From SZUA-100 sp965248135 (lineage in GTDB: Bacteria > Pseudomonadota > Alphaproteobacteria > Rhizobiales > Rhizobiaceae): a stretch of DNA of 64,000 bases. The notes under the pieces are model-generated. The model was not told the DNA's origin, ran no database searches, and saw only the letters and a list, made by a program, of their open reading frames with translations. The position numbers and the translations under genes were made by a program. How positions within the stretch are numbered: position 1 is the stretch's first letter; every line of letters begins with the position of its first letter. Shown here piece after piece: positions 52,972 through 60,813 of this stretch. The stretch is taken from the NCBI GenBank assembly GCA_965248135.1, contig CBDFIN010000011.1, positions 124,001 to 188,000 on the forward strand. Direction: 5' to 3'.

Positions 52972-54378
52972 ATGGCCACTGGAAAATCGGCGTTGGGAAC
53001 GCCTGAACAACTCAAAGATCCCGACTATATGCCACCCATCGCATCAGCGATACCGTTAGGCATTCAACACGTTCTGGCAATGTTTGTCAGCAATGTCACA
53101 CCGGCTATCATCATCGCCGGTGCGGCGGGATTTGGCTTTGGTTCCAATTCGCCGGACTTTCCAAATCTGATCTACATGATCCAGATGGCGATCCTTTTCG
53201 CCGGTGTGGCTACTCTGTTTCAAACTATTGGCCTGGGACCGGTTGGCGCCAGATTGCCGATTGTTCAGGGCACCTCGTTTGCCTTCATACCAATCATGAT
53301 CCCGCTGGTTGCCGGTAAGGGCGTTGATGCCATGGCTGCACTGATGGGCGGGGTCATCATCGGCGGCCTGTTCCACGCCTTTCTGGCCTTGTTTATCGGC
53401 AAAATTAGGTTTGCGTTACCACCATTGGTGACCGGTCTGGTGGTGACCATGATTGGTCTGGCGCTGGTCAAGGTCGGCATTCAATATGCTGCCGGTGGCG
53501 TGCCGGCGATCGGCAAACCTGAGTTCGGCTCGCTGCAAAACTGGTTCGTCGCACTGGTGGTGATCTTCGTAACGCTCGGCTTTAAATTCTTTACCCGGGG
53601 CATGGTGTCGGTTGCGGCAATCTTGATTGGCTTGATCGCAGGCTATGTGGTTGCTTATTTCATGGGCATGGTGAATTTCGGTAACGTTGGCCGCGCGGCT
53701 TCCTTTGCCTTGCCTAATCCATTCCATTTCGGCTTTGAATTTTCCGCAGCCGCCATTATCGGCTTTTGCCTGATGGCTTTCATTTCGGCCGTTGAAACGG
53801 TTGGCGATGTTTCCGGGATCACCAAGGGTGGTGCCGGGCGTGAAGCCACCTCGGAAGAAATTACCGGTGCTACCTGGGCCGATGGTCTGGGCACGGCGAT
53901 TGCCGGCGTGTTCGGTTCGCTGCCCAACACCTCGTTTTCTCAAAATGTCGGTCTCATCGCCATGACCGGTGTGATGAGCCGCATGGTTGTCACCATTGGT
54001 GCTGTCTTTTTGATAGTGGCCGGGCTGATCCCCAAAGTGGGTGCCATCATCTCGACCATTCCGATTGAAGTTTTGGGTGGCGGTGTGATTGTTATGTTCG
54101 GCATGGTCGTGGCCGCCGGCGTATCGATGCTTTCTGACGTCGACTGGAACCGCCGCAATATGGTGATTTTTGCCATATCGATTTCGGTCGGTCTCGGTTT
54201 GCAATTGGTGCCGGAAGCGTTGCAGCATATGCCTGGAACCGCCAAGGTGTTGTTGACTTCAGGTCTGCTGCCAGCCGCATTTATCGCCATAATCCTCAAT
54301 CTGGTGTTGCCGCAGGAACTGACGGATGAGCAGACCGAAGAATTGTCCGGTGGCATGGCCGGGCATTCGAACGACTAG
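52972..54378 (+). CDS. NCS2-family purine/xanthine-urate permease
   Basis: A 468-residue transporter with about 12-14 hydrophobic segments. NCS2 signatures: GIQHVLAMFVSNVTPAIII near residue 28, ARLPIVQGTSFAFIPI, and the GSLPNTSFSQNVGLIAMTGV motif near residue 315 with the conserved QN. AGGAGG lies 8 nt before the ATG. It closes the urate cluster and is followed by a rho-independent terminator. Urate or xanthine is the likely substrate from context. Confidence 0.93.
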   Translation: MATGKSALGTPEQLKDPDYMPPIASAIPLGIQHVLAMFVSNVTPAIIIAGAAGFGFGSNSPDFPNLIYMIQMAILFAGVATLFQTIGLGPVGARLPIVQGTSFAFIPIMIPLVAGKGVDAMAALMGGVIIGGLFHAFLALFIGKIRFALPPLVTGLVVTMIGLALVKVGIQYAAGGVPAIGKPEFGSLQNWFVALVVIFVTLGFKFFTRGMVSVAAILIGLIAGYVVAYFMGMVNFGNVGRAASFALPNPFHFGFEFSAAAIIGFCLMAFISAVETVGDVSGITKGGAGREATSEEITGATWADGLGTAIAGVFGSLPNTSFSQNVGLIAMTGVMSRMVVTIGAVFLIVAGLIPKVGAIISTIPIEVLGGGVIVMFGMVVAAGVSMLSDVDWNRRNMVIFAISISVGLGLQLVPEALQHMPGTAKVLLTSGLLPAAFIAIILNLVLPQELTDEQTEELSGGMAGHSND

Positions 54379-54418
54379 CGAGCGCTCCCAGCACCCGTTG
54401 TAAGAAGAAACATGAATT

Positions 54419-54449
54419 GGGCCTGGGGGATATTCTCAGGCCCTTTTTT
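54419..54449 (+). terminator. rho-independent terminator after the purine permease
   Basis: GGGCCTG (54419-54425) pairs with CAGGCCC (54437-54443) across an 11-nt loop, followed by TTTTTT. It ends the puuE-uraD–allE–permease transcript. Confidence 0.9.
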
Positions 54450-54488
54450 GGTTGCAATATCATTTGAAGAAAAACGGCGGTCATGCGT

Positions 54489-54634
54489 TATAGCTGGACA
54501 CCTTCAAAATGATTCGACCGGTATTCTCTTTGCTTACGACGGGCGTTGCCCGGGCCACCGCGGGGGCGGTGCAAAGACGCCGGTCGCTGTACGCTCCTGA
54601 TGAGCCATGATCACTTTAAGGTAATCATGCTATA
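54489..54634. repeat. 146-bp dispersed intergenic element, copy 1
   Basis: Bounded by TATAGC at 54489 and GCTATA at 54629-54634, a 6-bp terminal inversion. Shares most of its length with 58997-59141, including GCTGGACACCTTCAAAAT, GGGCGTTGCCCGGGCC, CGCCGGTCGCTGT and CTCCTGATGAGCCATGATCA. It codes for nothing visible. Short length, terminal inversion and intergenic sites fit a MITE-like or REP-type element. Together with the preceding terminator it fills the 54379-54772 gap. Confidence 0.85.
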
Positions 54635-54772
54635 TTAGGCAACTCAGAAAGCCGGTGGCCCAGCATTGTTGCAAAAACTCGAACGCTGTATTCGTTTCTG
54701 CCACCTTGTCAACGCCATTGCCGGTCGCCAATTAAGACAACGAACAAGTAGCGGCAAGGTAAAGGAAACACC

Positions 54773-55681
54773 ATGTCTATCCGCCCGGTCAGGATTAAGT
54801 CTCAAGCGCAACCAACCATAGAAGGGGCCGGTGTGCATTTGCATCGTGCCTTCGGCTTTCATCAACCCAGCCAATTTGATCCGTTCCTGTTGTTTGACGA
54901 TTTCCGCAATGACAAGTTGGAAGATTTCCAGGCCGGATTTCCCTGGCATCCGCATCGTGGCATCGAAACCATTACCTATGTTCTTTCCGGCACGGTCGAA
55001 CACAGCGACAGCATTGGCAACAAAGGCACGCTTGGCGCCGGTGACGTGCAGTGGATGACCGCAGGTTCCGGTATCATGCACCAGGAAATGCCGGCAGGAA
55101 ACAATCAAGGACAGATGCATGGCTTCCAGCTGTGGGCCAATCTTCCCGCATCACTGAAGATGACCACACCGCGCTATCAGGATGTGGCATCGGGCGATAT
55201 TCCTGAAATTATCGATGATGACGGCACTGTTGTGCGGGTTATCACCGGCGATTTTTGGGGTAAAAAAGGACCTGTCGACGGAGTTGCCGCCGAGCCGCAA
55301 TATCTTGATATTACCGTGCCAGCGGGAGTAAAGAAGCGCTTCCCGGTCGACACCTACCACAATACGTTTGCTTATGTATTTGATGGTGAAGGCTGGTTTG
55401 GCGATGCGTCAAAGCCGCGTGGTGTGCTGCTTGAAAAGGAAATCGCCGGGCAGGAGGTGCATTTACGCGATCTTTCCGGCAACCGCACCTTGGTGCAGTT
55501 TGATACCGGCGATGAGATTGTGGTCCAGGCTGGCGATAATGGCATCCGCTTTTTGCTAATATCGGGAACGCCCCTGCAGGAGCCGATCGCCTGGCATGGA
55601 CCGATTGTTATGAATACGCGGGAAGAGATTATTCAAGCGGTGAACGATCTTCGGGGCGGTACCTTCATTCGCGATGAATGA
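54773..55681 (+). CDS. pirin family protein
   Basis: A 302-residue bicupin of the pirin family; bacterial members include quercetin 2,3-dioxygenases and regulators of pyruvate metabolism. Metal ligands of the N-terminal cupin are visible: H59 and H61 in WHPHRGIETITY, H103 and E105 in SGIMHQEMP. AAAGGA lies about 6 nt before the ATG. Stands alone between a repeat element and a convergent small membrane-protein gene. Substrate unknown. Confidence 0.9.
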   Translation: MSIRPVRIKSQAQPTIEGAGVHLHRAFGFHQPSQFDPFLLFDDFRNDKLEDFQAGFPWHPHRGIETITYVLSGTVEHSDSIGNKGTLGAGDVQWMTAGSGIMHQEMPAGNNQGQMHGFQLWANLPASLKMTTPRYQDVASGDIPEIIDDDGTVVRVITGDFWGKKGPVDGVAAEPQYLDITVPAGVKKRFPVDTYHNTFAYVFDGEGWFGDASKPRGVLLEKEIAGQEVHLRDLSGNRTLVQFDTGDEIVVQAGDNGIRFLLISGTPLQEPIAWHGPIVMNTREEIIQAVNDLRGGTFIRDE

Positions 55682-55699
55682 AAAATAGTCCGGGCTCGG

Positions 55700-55963
55700 T
55701 CAGACAATGCCTTCCAGTACCGCCCAAAGTGCGAATGCCGGAAAAATGAGGGCCAGCACCAGAGCGAAATTCAGGTATTTGTTGGCCCAGGCCAAAAGTA
55801 ATGCCGGCAGGGAGAATATCAGCGATCCAATAATAGCGATCAAGCCAAAGCCCCGTGCCATGCCCTCGCCAGCGGCATCGGAACTCACCGTAAACGCCAG
55901 AGTTAGAACCACCACTCCCATTATCATTTGAGCGATTGCCAATATTACCACAAACTTCCGCAT
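55700..55963 (-). CDS. small membrane protein of unknown function
   Basis: An 87-residue protein made mostly of three hydrophobic segments: VVILAIAQMIMGVVVLTLAF, then GLIAIIGSLIFSLPALLLAW and LNFALVLALIFPAFALWAVL. GAGGCGG lies about 6 nt before the ATG. Three membrane passes with few charges fit a real membrane protein rather than a chance frame. Convergent with pirin, 18 nt apart. No family recognised. Confidence 0.65.
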   Translation of the reverse strand: MRKFVVILAIAQMIMGVVVLTLAFTVSSDAAGEGMARGFGLIAIIGSLIFSLPALLLAWANKYLNFALVLALIFPAFALWAVLEGIV

Positions 55964-56148
55964 GTCGGGTCCGCCTCATCATTGTTGAATTATTGGGACG
56001 ACAATAGGGTAAAGCCGCCAAGTATGGCAAATCCGATCAATAAACTGAAATTGTGTGGTTCAAACTGACGCGGTGCTTGAAATTACCTGCCGCATCCACC
56101 TAAATGTCAATTCAAACAGACGCATCATTTCCACGGGGCGAAACGGCC

Positions 56149-57114
56149 ATGAACGTACAACATTCCAAAGTAATAATCATCGGATCGGGACCGGCCGGGT
56201 ATGCCGCCGGCATTTATAGTTCGCGCGCGCTGTTGAAACCAAAACTGATCGCCGGCATGCAAAAGGGCGGTCAGCTGACCATCACCACCGAGGTCGAAAA
56301 CTATCCCGGTTATGCCGAAACGGTGCAGGGACCCTGGATGATGGAGCAGATGGAAGAGCAGGCGATCAAGGTGGGTACTACCATCGTTGCCGATATCATT
56401 ACCAGTGTTGATCTGGATCGGCGGCCGTTCCGGCTGGAAAGCGAATCCGGCACTCATTATACCTGCGATGCGTTGATCATAGCTACCGGCGCACAGGCCA
56501 AGTGGCTGGGTTTGCCGAGCGAGCAGAAGTTTCAGGGTTTCGGGGTTTCGGCCTGCGCCACCTGCGATGGATTTTTCTACAAAAACAAGGAAGTGATTGT
56601 GGTCGGTGGTGGCAACACGGCGGTGGAGGAGGCGCTCTATCTTTCCAATCTCGCCGCAAAGGTTTACGTGGTGCACCGGCGCGACGAATTGCGCTCGGAG
56701 CGGATTTTGCAGCAACGGTTATTCGCCAAAAAGAATGTCGAGATGCTGTGGGATTCAGAACTTATCGAGGTGGTCGGCACCGAAGGGCTGGTTTCCTCGG
56801 TGACGGGGGCAAAAATCCGCAACAAAAAGAGCGGTGAAATCACCGACACGCCGATTGACGGCATCTTTATCGCCATTGGCCATGCGCCGGCTGTCGAGCT
56901 GTTTGAGGGTAAATTGAAACAAAAGCCAAACGGTTATTTGTGGACCGCACCGGACTCCACCAAAACCGACATTACCGGTGTCTTTGCCGCCGGTGATGTA
57001 ACCGACGATATCTACCGGCAGGCAGTCACTGCCGCCGGCATGGGCTGTATGGCGGCGCTGGAGGCGGAAAAATATCTGGCCGAGATGGAACTGGCTAGCG
57101 AGGCGGCCGAATAA
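56149..57114 (+). CDS. trxB: thioredoxin-disulfide reductase
   Basis: NADPH-dependent reductase of thioredoxin. The 321-residue protein has the FAD loop IIGSGPAGYAAG at residues 10-21, the redox pair C136-ATC139 in ACATCDGFF, the NADPH loop VVGGGNTAVEEALYL and the C-terminal FAAGDVTDDIYRQ motif. Start taken as ATG 56149 (MNVQHSKV), matching family length; an upstream ATG at 56104 would add 15 residues. A LysR gene of the VtlR/LsrB type lies 95 nt downstream, a pairing known from rhizobia. Confidence 0.95.
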   Translation: MNVQHSKVIIIGSGPAGYAAGIYSSRALLKPKLIAGMQKGGQLTITTEVENYPGYAETVQGPWMMEQMEEQAIKVGTTIVADIITSVDLDRRPFRLESESGTHYTCDALIIATGAQAKWLGLPSEQKFQGFGVSACATCDGFFYKNKEVIVVGGGNTAVEEALYLSNLAAKVYVVHRRDELRSERILQQRLFAKKNVEMLWDSELIEVVGTEGLVSSVTGAKIRNKKSGEITDTPIDGIFIAIGHAPAVELFEGKLKQKPNGYLWTAPDSTKTDITGVFAAGDVTDDIYRQAVTAAGMGCMAALEAEKYLAEMELASEAAE

Positions 57115-57209
57115 TCCACCTATAAACATATCGCCTGTGATATCTTGGCGGGAATTCTCGCCTAATGGCGAGAACTGTGACACATTCATCAAAAAACGGG
57201 AACAGATGA

Positions 57210-58100
57210 ATGGACTGGGACAAATTACGCATATTTCATGCGGTGGCGAAGGCTGGCAGTTTCACCCATGCTGCCGATGTGCTCAATCTCTCGCAATCGG
57301 CCATCTCGCGCCAAATCAGTGCGCTGGAGCACGATATCAGCGTGCCATTGTTTCACCGGCACGCCAGGGGCCTCATCCTGACCGAGCAGGGCGATTTGCT
57401 GTTTAAAACGGCCCAAGACGTGCTGACAAGGCTCGAGCGGGTTGAACATCAATTGGCCGATTCACGCCAGGTGCCGACCGGCAGATTGCGGGTCACCACT
57501 ACGGTTGGGCTCGGCTCGGCCTGGCTGGCGATACGCATCCACGAGTTCATGGACAAGTATCCCGGCATCGAAGTCGAACTGTTGCTGGATAATCAGGAAC
57601 TTGACCTGGCCATGCGCCAGGCCGATTGTGCTATTCGCTTGCGCCTGCCACAACAGCCCGATCTGATACAGCGTCGGCTGTTTACGGTACATTTTCACGT
57701 CTTTGCATCTGCCGGCTATATAAAGCGCTTCGGTCAGCCCCAGACGATCGAAGACCTTGCCGACCACCGCCTTATAACCTGGGGTGAAGAGGCGCCGGCT
57801 TATCTGAAAGATGTCAACTGGTTGGCGACCGCGGGCTTGCCCGGTGGCGAAAAACGCATTTCGGTGCTGAAAATAAACTCGATCCTGGCAATCAAGCAAG
57901 CGGTTTTGCGTGGAGCAGGGATAGCCATGTTGCCGGACTATTCGGTTGAAGAGGATACAACCCTCATTCCGGTGATGACCGATCTCGACGTGCCCAGTTT
58001 TGACACCTATTTCGCCTATTCGTCTGAATTAAAGAATTCAGCCCGGCTCAACGCGTTTCGCGATTTTCTATTTTCCCAGGCGCGTAACTGGTCGTACTGA
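57210..58100 (+). CDS. LysR-family regulator of the VtlR/LsrB type
   Basis: A 296-residue LysR regulator: HTH at about 1-60 (MDWDKLRIFHAVAKAGSFTH, then SQSAISRQISALE) and an effector domain. The MDWDKLRIFHAVAxAGSFT opening and position directly after trxB match LsrB of Sinorhizobium and VtlR of Brucella/Agrobacterium, which activate AbcR-type sRNAs and control lipopolysaccharide, redox and host interaction genes. GGGAAC lies about 8 nt before the ATG. An AbcR-like sRNA candidate lies 125 nt downstream, which supports this assignment. Confidence 0.85.
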   Translation: MDWDKLRIFHAVAKAGSFTHAADVLNLSQSAISRQISALEHDISVPLFHRHARGLILTEQGDLLFKTAQDVLTRLERVEHQLADSRQVPTGRLRVTTTVGLGSAWLAIRIHEFMDKYPGIEVELLLDNQELDLAMRQADCAIRLRLPQQPDLIQRRLFTVHFHVFASAGYIKRFGQPQTIEDLADHRLITWGEEAPAYLKDVNWLATAGLPGGEKRISVLKINSILAIKQAVLRGAGIAMLPDYSVEEDTTLIPVMTDLDVPSFDTYFAYSSELKNSARLNAFRDFLFSQARNWSY

Positions 58101-58145
58101 CCAATTTGATTCCGATGTTGGAGTGCTCAAGATCAAGCTGATGAC

Positions 58146-58170
58146 CTGCTATGCACTCAACGCATAGCAG
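58146..58170 (+). promoter_or_regulatory. stem-loop just after the LysR gene
   Basis: Perfect 9-bp stem CTGCTATGC / GCATAGCAG with a 7-nt loop. No T-tract follows, so it is not a canonical terminator; it may protect the lysR 3' end or be part of a transcribed leader. Confidence 0.5.
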
Positions 58171-58224
58171 ATATGCAGCCATCCCACTTGAAGATACATC
58201 AATAAATACGCATATGTTAGCCAG

Positions 58225-58346
58225 ATGATTTGCACAGTTGCTTTCTCCTCCCAGCAGCTTAGTAGTCATCTGTTCCCCTCAAAAGGGAGTGTATTTTCTA
58301 CTTTCTTTTGAACTTTAGCCGGGCCAAATTTGGTCCGGTTTTTTTT
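58225..58346 (+). ncRNA. AbcR-like small RNA (alpha-r15 family) candidate
   Basis: About 122 nt, ending in a strong terminator. Contains the exposed pyrimidine-rich motif TTTCTCCTCCCAGC (58251-58264) and a second CTGTTCCCCTC (58270-58280), like the anti-Shine-Dalgarno motifs by which AbcR RNAs repress many ABC-transporter mRNAs with Hfq. A possible promoter is TTGAAG (58189) and TATGTT (58213). Position beside a VtlR/LsrB-type gene is the known rhizobial arrangement. Only one copy is seen; several relatives carry two. Ends are estimated, not mapped. Confidence 0.68.
58319..58346 (+). terminator. rho-independent terminator of the sRNA candidate
   Basis: CCGGGCCAAATTTGGTCCGG is nearly fully self-complementary, followed by eight T (58339-58346). 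Confidence 0.9.
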
Positions 58347-58360
58347 GGCGTTTTTTGATG

Positions 58361-58694
58361 CTAGTGGTTCTGTACCAACATTTGTATCCCATTGCAGCAC
58401 CCATGTTTGCAAATGTTGGAATCAAAAGAACCACTAGCAAGATATTGAATCTAGTGGAATTTTCGAATTTGACATTTGAAAATGAATGAAGCTGCAAGTG
58501 GGTACCAAATGTCAAATTCATTCCACTAGTGGTTCTGTGCCAACATTTGCATCCCCCTGCAGCACCCATGTTTGCAAATGTTGGAATCAAAAGAACCACT
58601 AGCAAGATATTGAATCTAGTGGAATTTTTGAATTTGACATTTGAAAATGAATGAAGCTGCAAGTGGGTACCAAATGTCAAATTCATTCCACTAG
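58361..58694. repeat. two tandem 165-bp units, each made of two CTAG-bounded palindromes
   Basis: Each unit holds palindrome A (77 bp: 58361-58437, 58526-58602) and palindrome B (79 bp: 58451-58529, 58616-58694), joined by the 13-nt spacer CAAGATATTGAAT. Every palindrome starts and ends with CTAG, and neighbours share that tetranucleotide. Copies of A differ at a few loop bases and copies of B at about one base, so the duplication is recent. A carries arms CTAGTGGTTCT and CAACATTTG; B carries CTAGTGGAAT and TTTGACATTTG. Both have a central GC-rich core (GCAGCACCC in A). Because 165 is a multiple of three, an open frame runs through, but it is not a gene. Confidence 0.93.
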
Positions 58695-58798
58695 AGCATA
58701 TTCCCGAAAAGTGTGTGCGGTTTTCGCAAAAAGAATATGCGTCAAAACAAAGAGATAGAGCATTTATTGTGACTCCAATTAAACGAAAAATGCTCTAG
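58691..58798. repeat. CTAG-bounded palindromic repeat, CTAGAGCAT type
   Basis: 108 bp between CTAG 58691 and CTAG 58795. Terminal arms are CTAGAGCAT and AAATGCTCTAG, with TTCCCGAAAAGTG and CGGTTTTCGC inside. This matches the widespread Hyphomicrobiales intergenic palindrome with AGAGCAT ends and a GAAAAGTG...CGGTTTTCG core. A second inverted pair (GAGCATTTATTG inside) suggests two elements inserted next to or into each other. Confidence 0.85.
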
Positions 58799-58866
58799 TG
58801 GCTCGATGCCAGCATTTGCGCATTGGGGTGCTGCAGGGGATGCAAATGTTGGCATCGAGCCACTAG
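58795..58866. repeat. CTAG-bounded palindrome, inverted relative of unit A
   Basis: 72 bp, arms CTAGTGGCTCGATGCCA and TGGCATCGAGCCACTAG. Its reverse complement aligns with unit A (CATTTGCATCCCC, then CTGCAGCACCC). Its arms match each other better than those of A, as if newer or kept by compensatory change. Confidence 0.88.
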
Positions 58867-58996
58867 AAAATTCATGTTCGAGTGGTCAAAATGCGCGTCT
58901 TTGAAGACCAAACAATCGTCATTTTTGGGCATAAACTCGGGACCTGCTTTGTTGTAAATTATCTTCGCAAAGTGGCGAAGACAGCAAAATATTGGC

Positions 58997-59141
58997 TATA
59001 GCTGGACACCTTCAAAATTATTCGATCAGTATTCTCTTCGCTCACGGCGGGCGTTGCCCGGGCCTCCGTTAGGCAGCGCAAAGGCGCCGGTCGCTGTGCG
59101 CTCCTGATGAGCCATGATCACTTTAAAGTAATCATGCTATA
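58997..59141. repeat. 145-bp dispersed intergenic element, copy 2
   Basis: Second copy of the element at 54489-54634, in the same orientation. TATAGC at its left end and GCTATA at its right end are conserved; most differences are single-base, with the variable part near 59065-59080. It lies between the palindrome array and maf. No coding content is seen between 58867 and 59251 beyond this element. Confidence 0.85.
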
Positions 59142-59251
59142 AATGGAAAATTCGGCTCGTCAAATCAACAAATTGCCGAGATTTTGAGCACTTGCAAATG
59201 CCATAACCAACAAAACAACAGCAAGTAACCCCGCAGTACTCGCGTCGGCCG

Positions 59252-59875
59252 TCAAGAAAGCGAAAGCCAGTTTTGATGAACCGGATAGCCTTCGCCCTGC
59301 AAAAGGGCGCTGACCTCTTGTAACGGCAGGCCAACCACATTGGTGTAAGAACCAATCAGCTTTACCACGAATGAACCGGCAACCCCCTGAATCGCATAAC
59401 CGCCGGCCTTGCCACGCCACTGGCCCGACGCCAGATAGCTGTCAATTTCATCGCCCGATAGTTTTTTGAAACGAACTCTCGTCTCCACCAGCCGGCGACG
59501 GGTCGCCCCTTTTGGCGTCACCAGCGTTATGCCGGTATAGACCCGGTGTGCCCGGCCCGAGAGCAGTCTAAGACATGTCGAAGCCTCATCAAGCAATTCG
59601 GTCTTCGGCAGGATTCGCCGACCTTGTGAGACTACCGTATCGGCGGCCAATATGTATCCGCTGTCGAATTCCTCAACCCGCTTCAGCTTTTCTACCGCGC
59701 GCTCAGCCTTTTGCCGCGCCAGCCTTTTTGCCAGCGAGCGTGGCGCTTCCGCCTTCATTGGTGTCTCGTCAAGATCAATCGGCATTACAAGATTGGGCTC
59801 GACACCGATCTGGCCAAGCAGTGAAAGCCTGCGTGGTGAGCTCGATGCAAGCACTAGTTTCGGCCTTGTGCTCAT
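59252..59875 (-). CDS. maf: Maf-family nucleoside triphosphate pyrophosphatase
   Basis: Hydrolyses non-canonical or methylated nucleotides (house-cleaning). The 207-residue protein has the Maf motif LASSSPRRLSLL at 9-20, ILAADTVV with the catalytic Asp79, and the GKAGGYAIQG motif near residue 155. GAGG lies 10 nt before the ATG. It follows infA on the minus strand. In many relatives yacG comes next; here the repeat array follows and no yacG is visible. Confidence 0.93.
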   Translation of the reverse strand: MSTRPKLVLASSSPRRLSLLGQIGVEPNLVMPIDLDETPMKAEAPRSLAKRLARQKAERAVEKLKRVEEFDSGYILAADTVVSQGRRILPKTELLDEASTCLRLLSGRAHRVYTGITLVTPKGATRRRLVETRVRFKKLSGDEIDSYLASGQWRGKAGGYAIQGVAGSFVVKLIGSYTNVVGLPLQEVSALLQGEGYPVHQNWLSLS

Positions 59876-60071
59876 GAATTTTTGGCCTCACCAACACCAT
59901 CGTGCAGAAACTTCACCATAGGGCGTCGGACTGGCAGATGGCGAACAAAACCTGCCATCTTGCCGTGGTTTCTTTTTGCTCGCATTTGTCAATTTCCACC
60001 TGGTTATAGAACCAGCTCTGCTGCCCGGATTGGTCCGAATGAGGCGACAGTGGCCTTACTTTTCGAACGGC

Positions 60072-60290
60072 CTATTTGAAACGATAGGTTATCCGCCCCT
60101 TGGTCAGATCATAAGGGGTCATCTCAACCAAAACCTTATCGCCCGCCAACACGCGAATGCGGTTTTTACGCATCCGCCCGGCGGTGTGCGCAATGATTTC
60201 ATGATCATTTTCAAGCCTAACTCGGAAAGTCGCATTGGGAAGCAATTCGCTCACCACCCCCGGAAATTCCAATACCTCTTCTTTCGCCAT
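60072..60290 (-). CDS. infA: translation initiation factor IF-1
   Basis: A 72-residue OB-fold S1-type protein: MAKEEVLEFPGVVSELLPNA, then FRVRLENDHEIIAHTAGRMRKN (given here in part) and VEMTPYDLTKGRITYR. Length and sequence are those of IF-1. AAGG lies 12-13 nt before the ATG. It lies between the phosphatase-like gene and maf, as in other Hyphomicrobiales. Confidence 0.97.
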   Translation of the reverse strand: MAKEEVLEFPGVVSELLPNATFRVRLENDHEIIAHTAGRMRKNRIRVLAGDKVLVEMTPYDLTKGRITYRFK

Positions 60291-60355
60291 GCGATCCGAT
60301 CAACCTTTTTCCACGATGCCTAATATGGTTTTCACTCGAAATTAAAGCCTTATAG

Positions 60356-60808
60356 TCAGTTTCCATCAAACCGCGCAACAATTCTTGCTGACAAATCATC
60401 GCGGACGGCGCGATAAGCATCAAGAATAATGCTCCGACGACCTTGAATGCTGGTTGCATCGGCAATTGGCCAGTGCTCAATATCAACAGACTGGCTCTTG
60501 GCGATGGCTGTCGCTTTTTCATAGGCGGCCGGCGAAAGTGCGACGATCAAATCAAAATAGGTGTCGTCAAGATTATCGAAAGCCTGCGGCACATGATGGC
60601 TCAAATCCTGCGCCTTTTCCGCCATAACTTCGGTGACAAACGGGTTGAACAGGCCTTCGCGGACCCCGGCTGAGGCAAAAAAGGTACCGGAAGGGAAAAG
60701 CAATCGTGCCAGCGATGCAGCCATCGGCGAGCGCACGGTATTTTGCGAACACATAAATAGCACCGAGCCGGGTTTTCCCTTGCCTTGATCTTCCAAACTG
60801 GTCCCCAT
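60356..60808 (-). CDS. low-molecular-weight protein tyrosine phosphatase-like protein
   Basis: A 150-residue protein of the LMW-PTP/arsenate reductase fold. The P-loop is C20-SQNTV-R26-S27 (FMCSQNTVRSPMA), keeping C-x5-R-S but without the Gly and second Cys of classic C-x-G-N-x-C-R-S. A possible acid Asp lies in HWPIADATS. Start ATG 60808 has GGAGAGGA 8 nt upstream. Its partner UPF0262 ends 5 nt before. The position in the hisD–infA block is conserved in this order; the actual substrate is not known. Confidence 0.88.
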   Translation of the reverse strand: MGTSLEDQGKGKPGSVLFMCSQNTVRSPMAASLARLLFPSGTFFASAGVREGLFNPFVTEVMAEKAQDLSHHVPQAFDNLDDTYFDLIVALSPAAYEKATAIAKSQSVDIEHWPIADATSIQGRRSIILDAYRAVRDDLSARIVARFDGN

Positions 60809-60813
60809 CGCGC

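Noticed and set aside
58315..58686. 124-codon minus-strand open frame with an internal repeat, across the palindrome array
   Set aside because: It exists because the 165-bp tandem repeat is a multiple of three without stops. It has no ribosome site, no family resemblance and reads through palindromes and the sRNA terminator.
58361..58866. Possible CRISPR array
   Set aside because: Units are long palindromes sharing CTAG ends, with no uniform short repeats, no unique spacers of equal length and no cas genes.
59142..59251. yacG gene expected after maf
   Set aside because: No frame with the four-cysteine zinc motif of YacG is present; the space is short and adjoins the repeat element.
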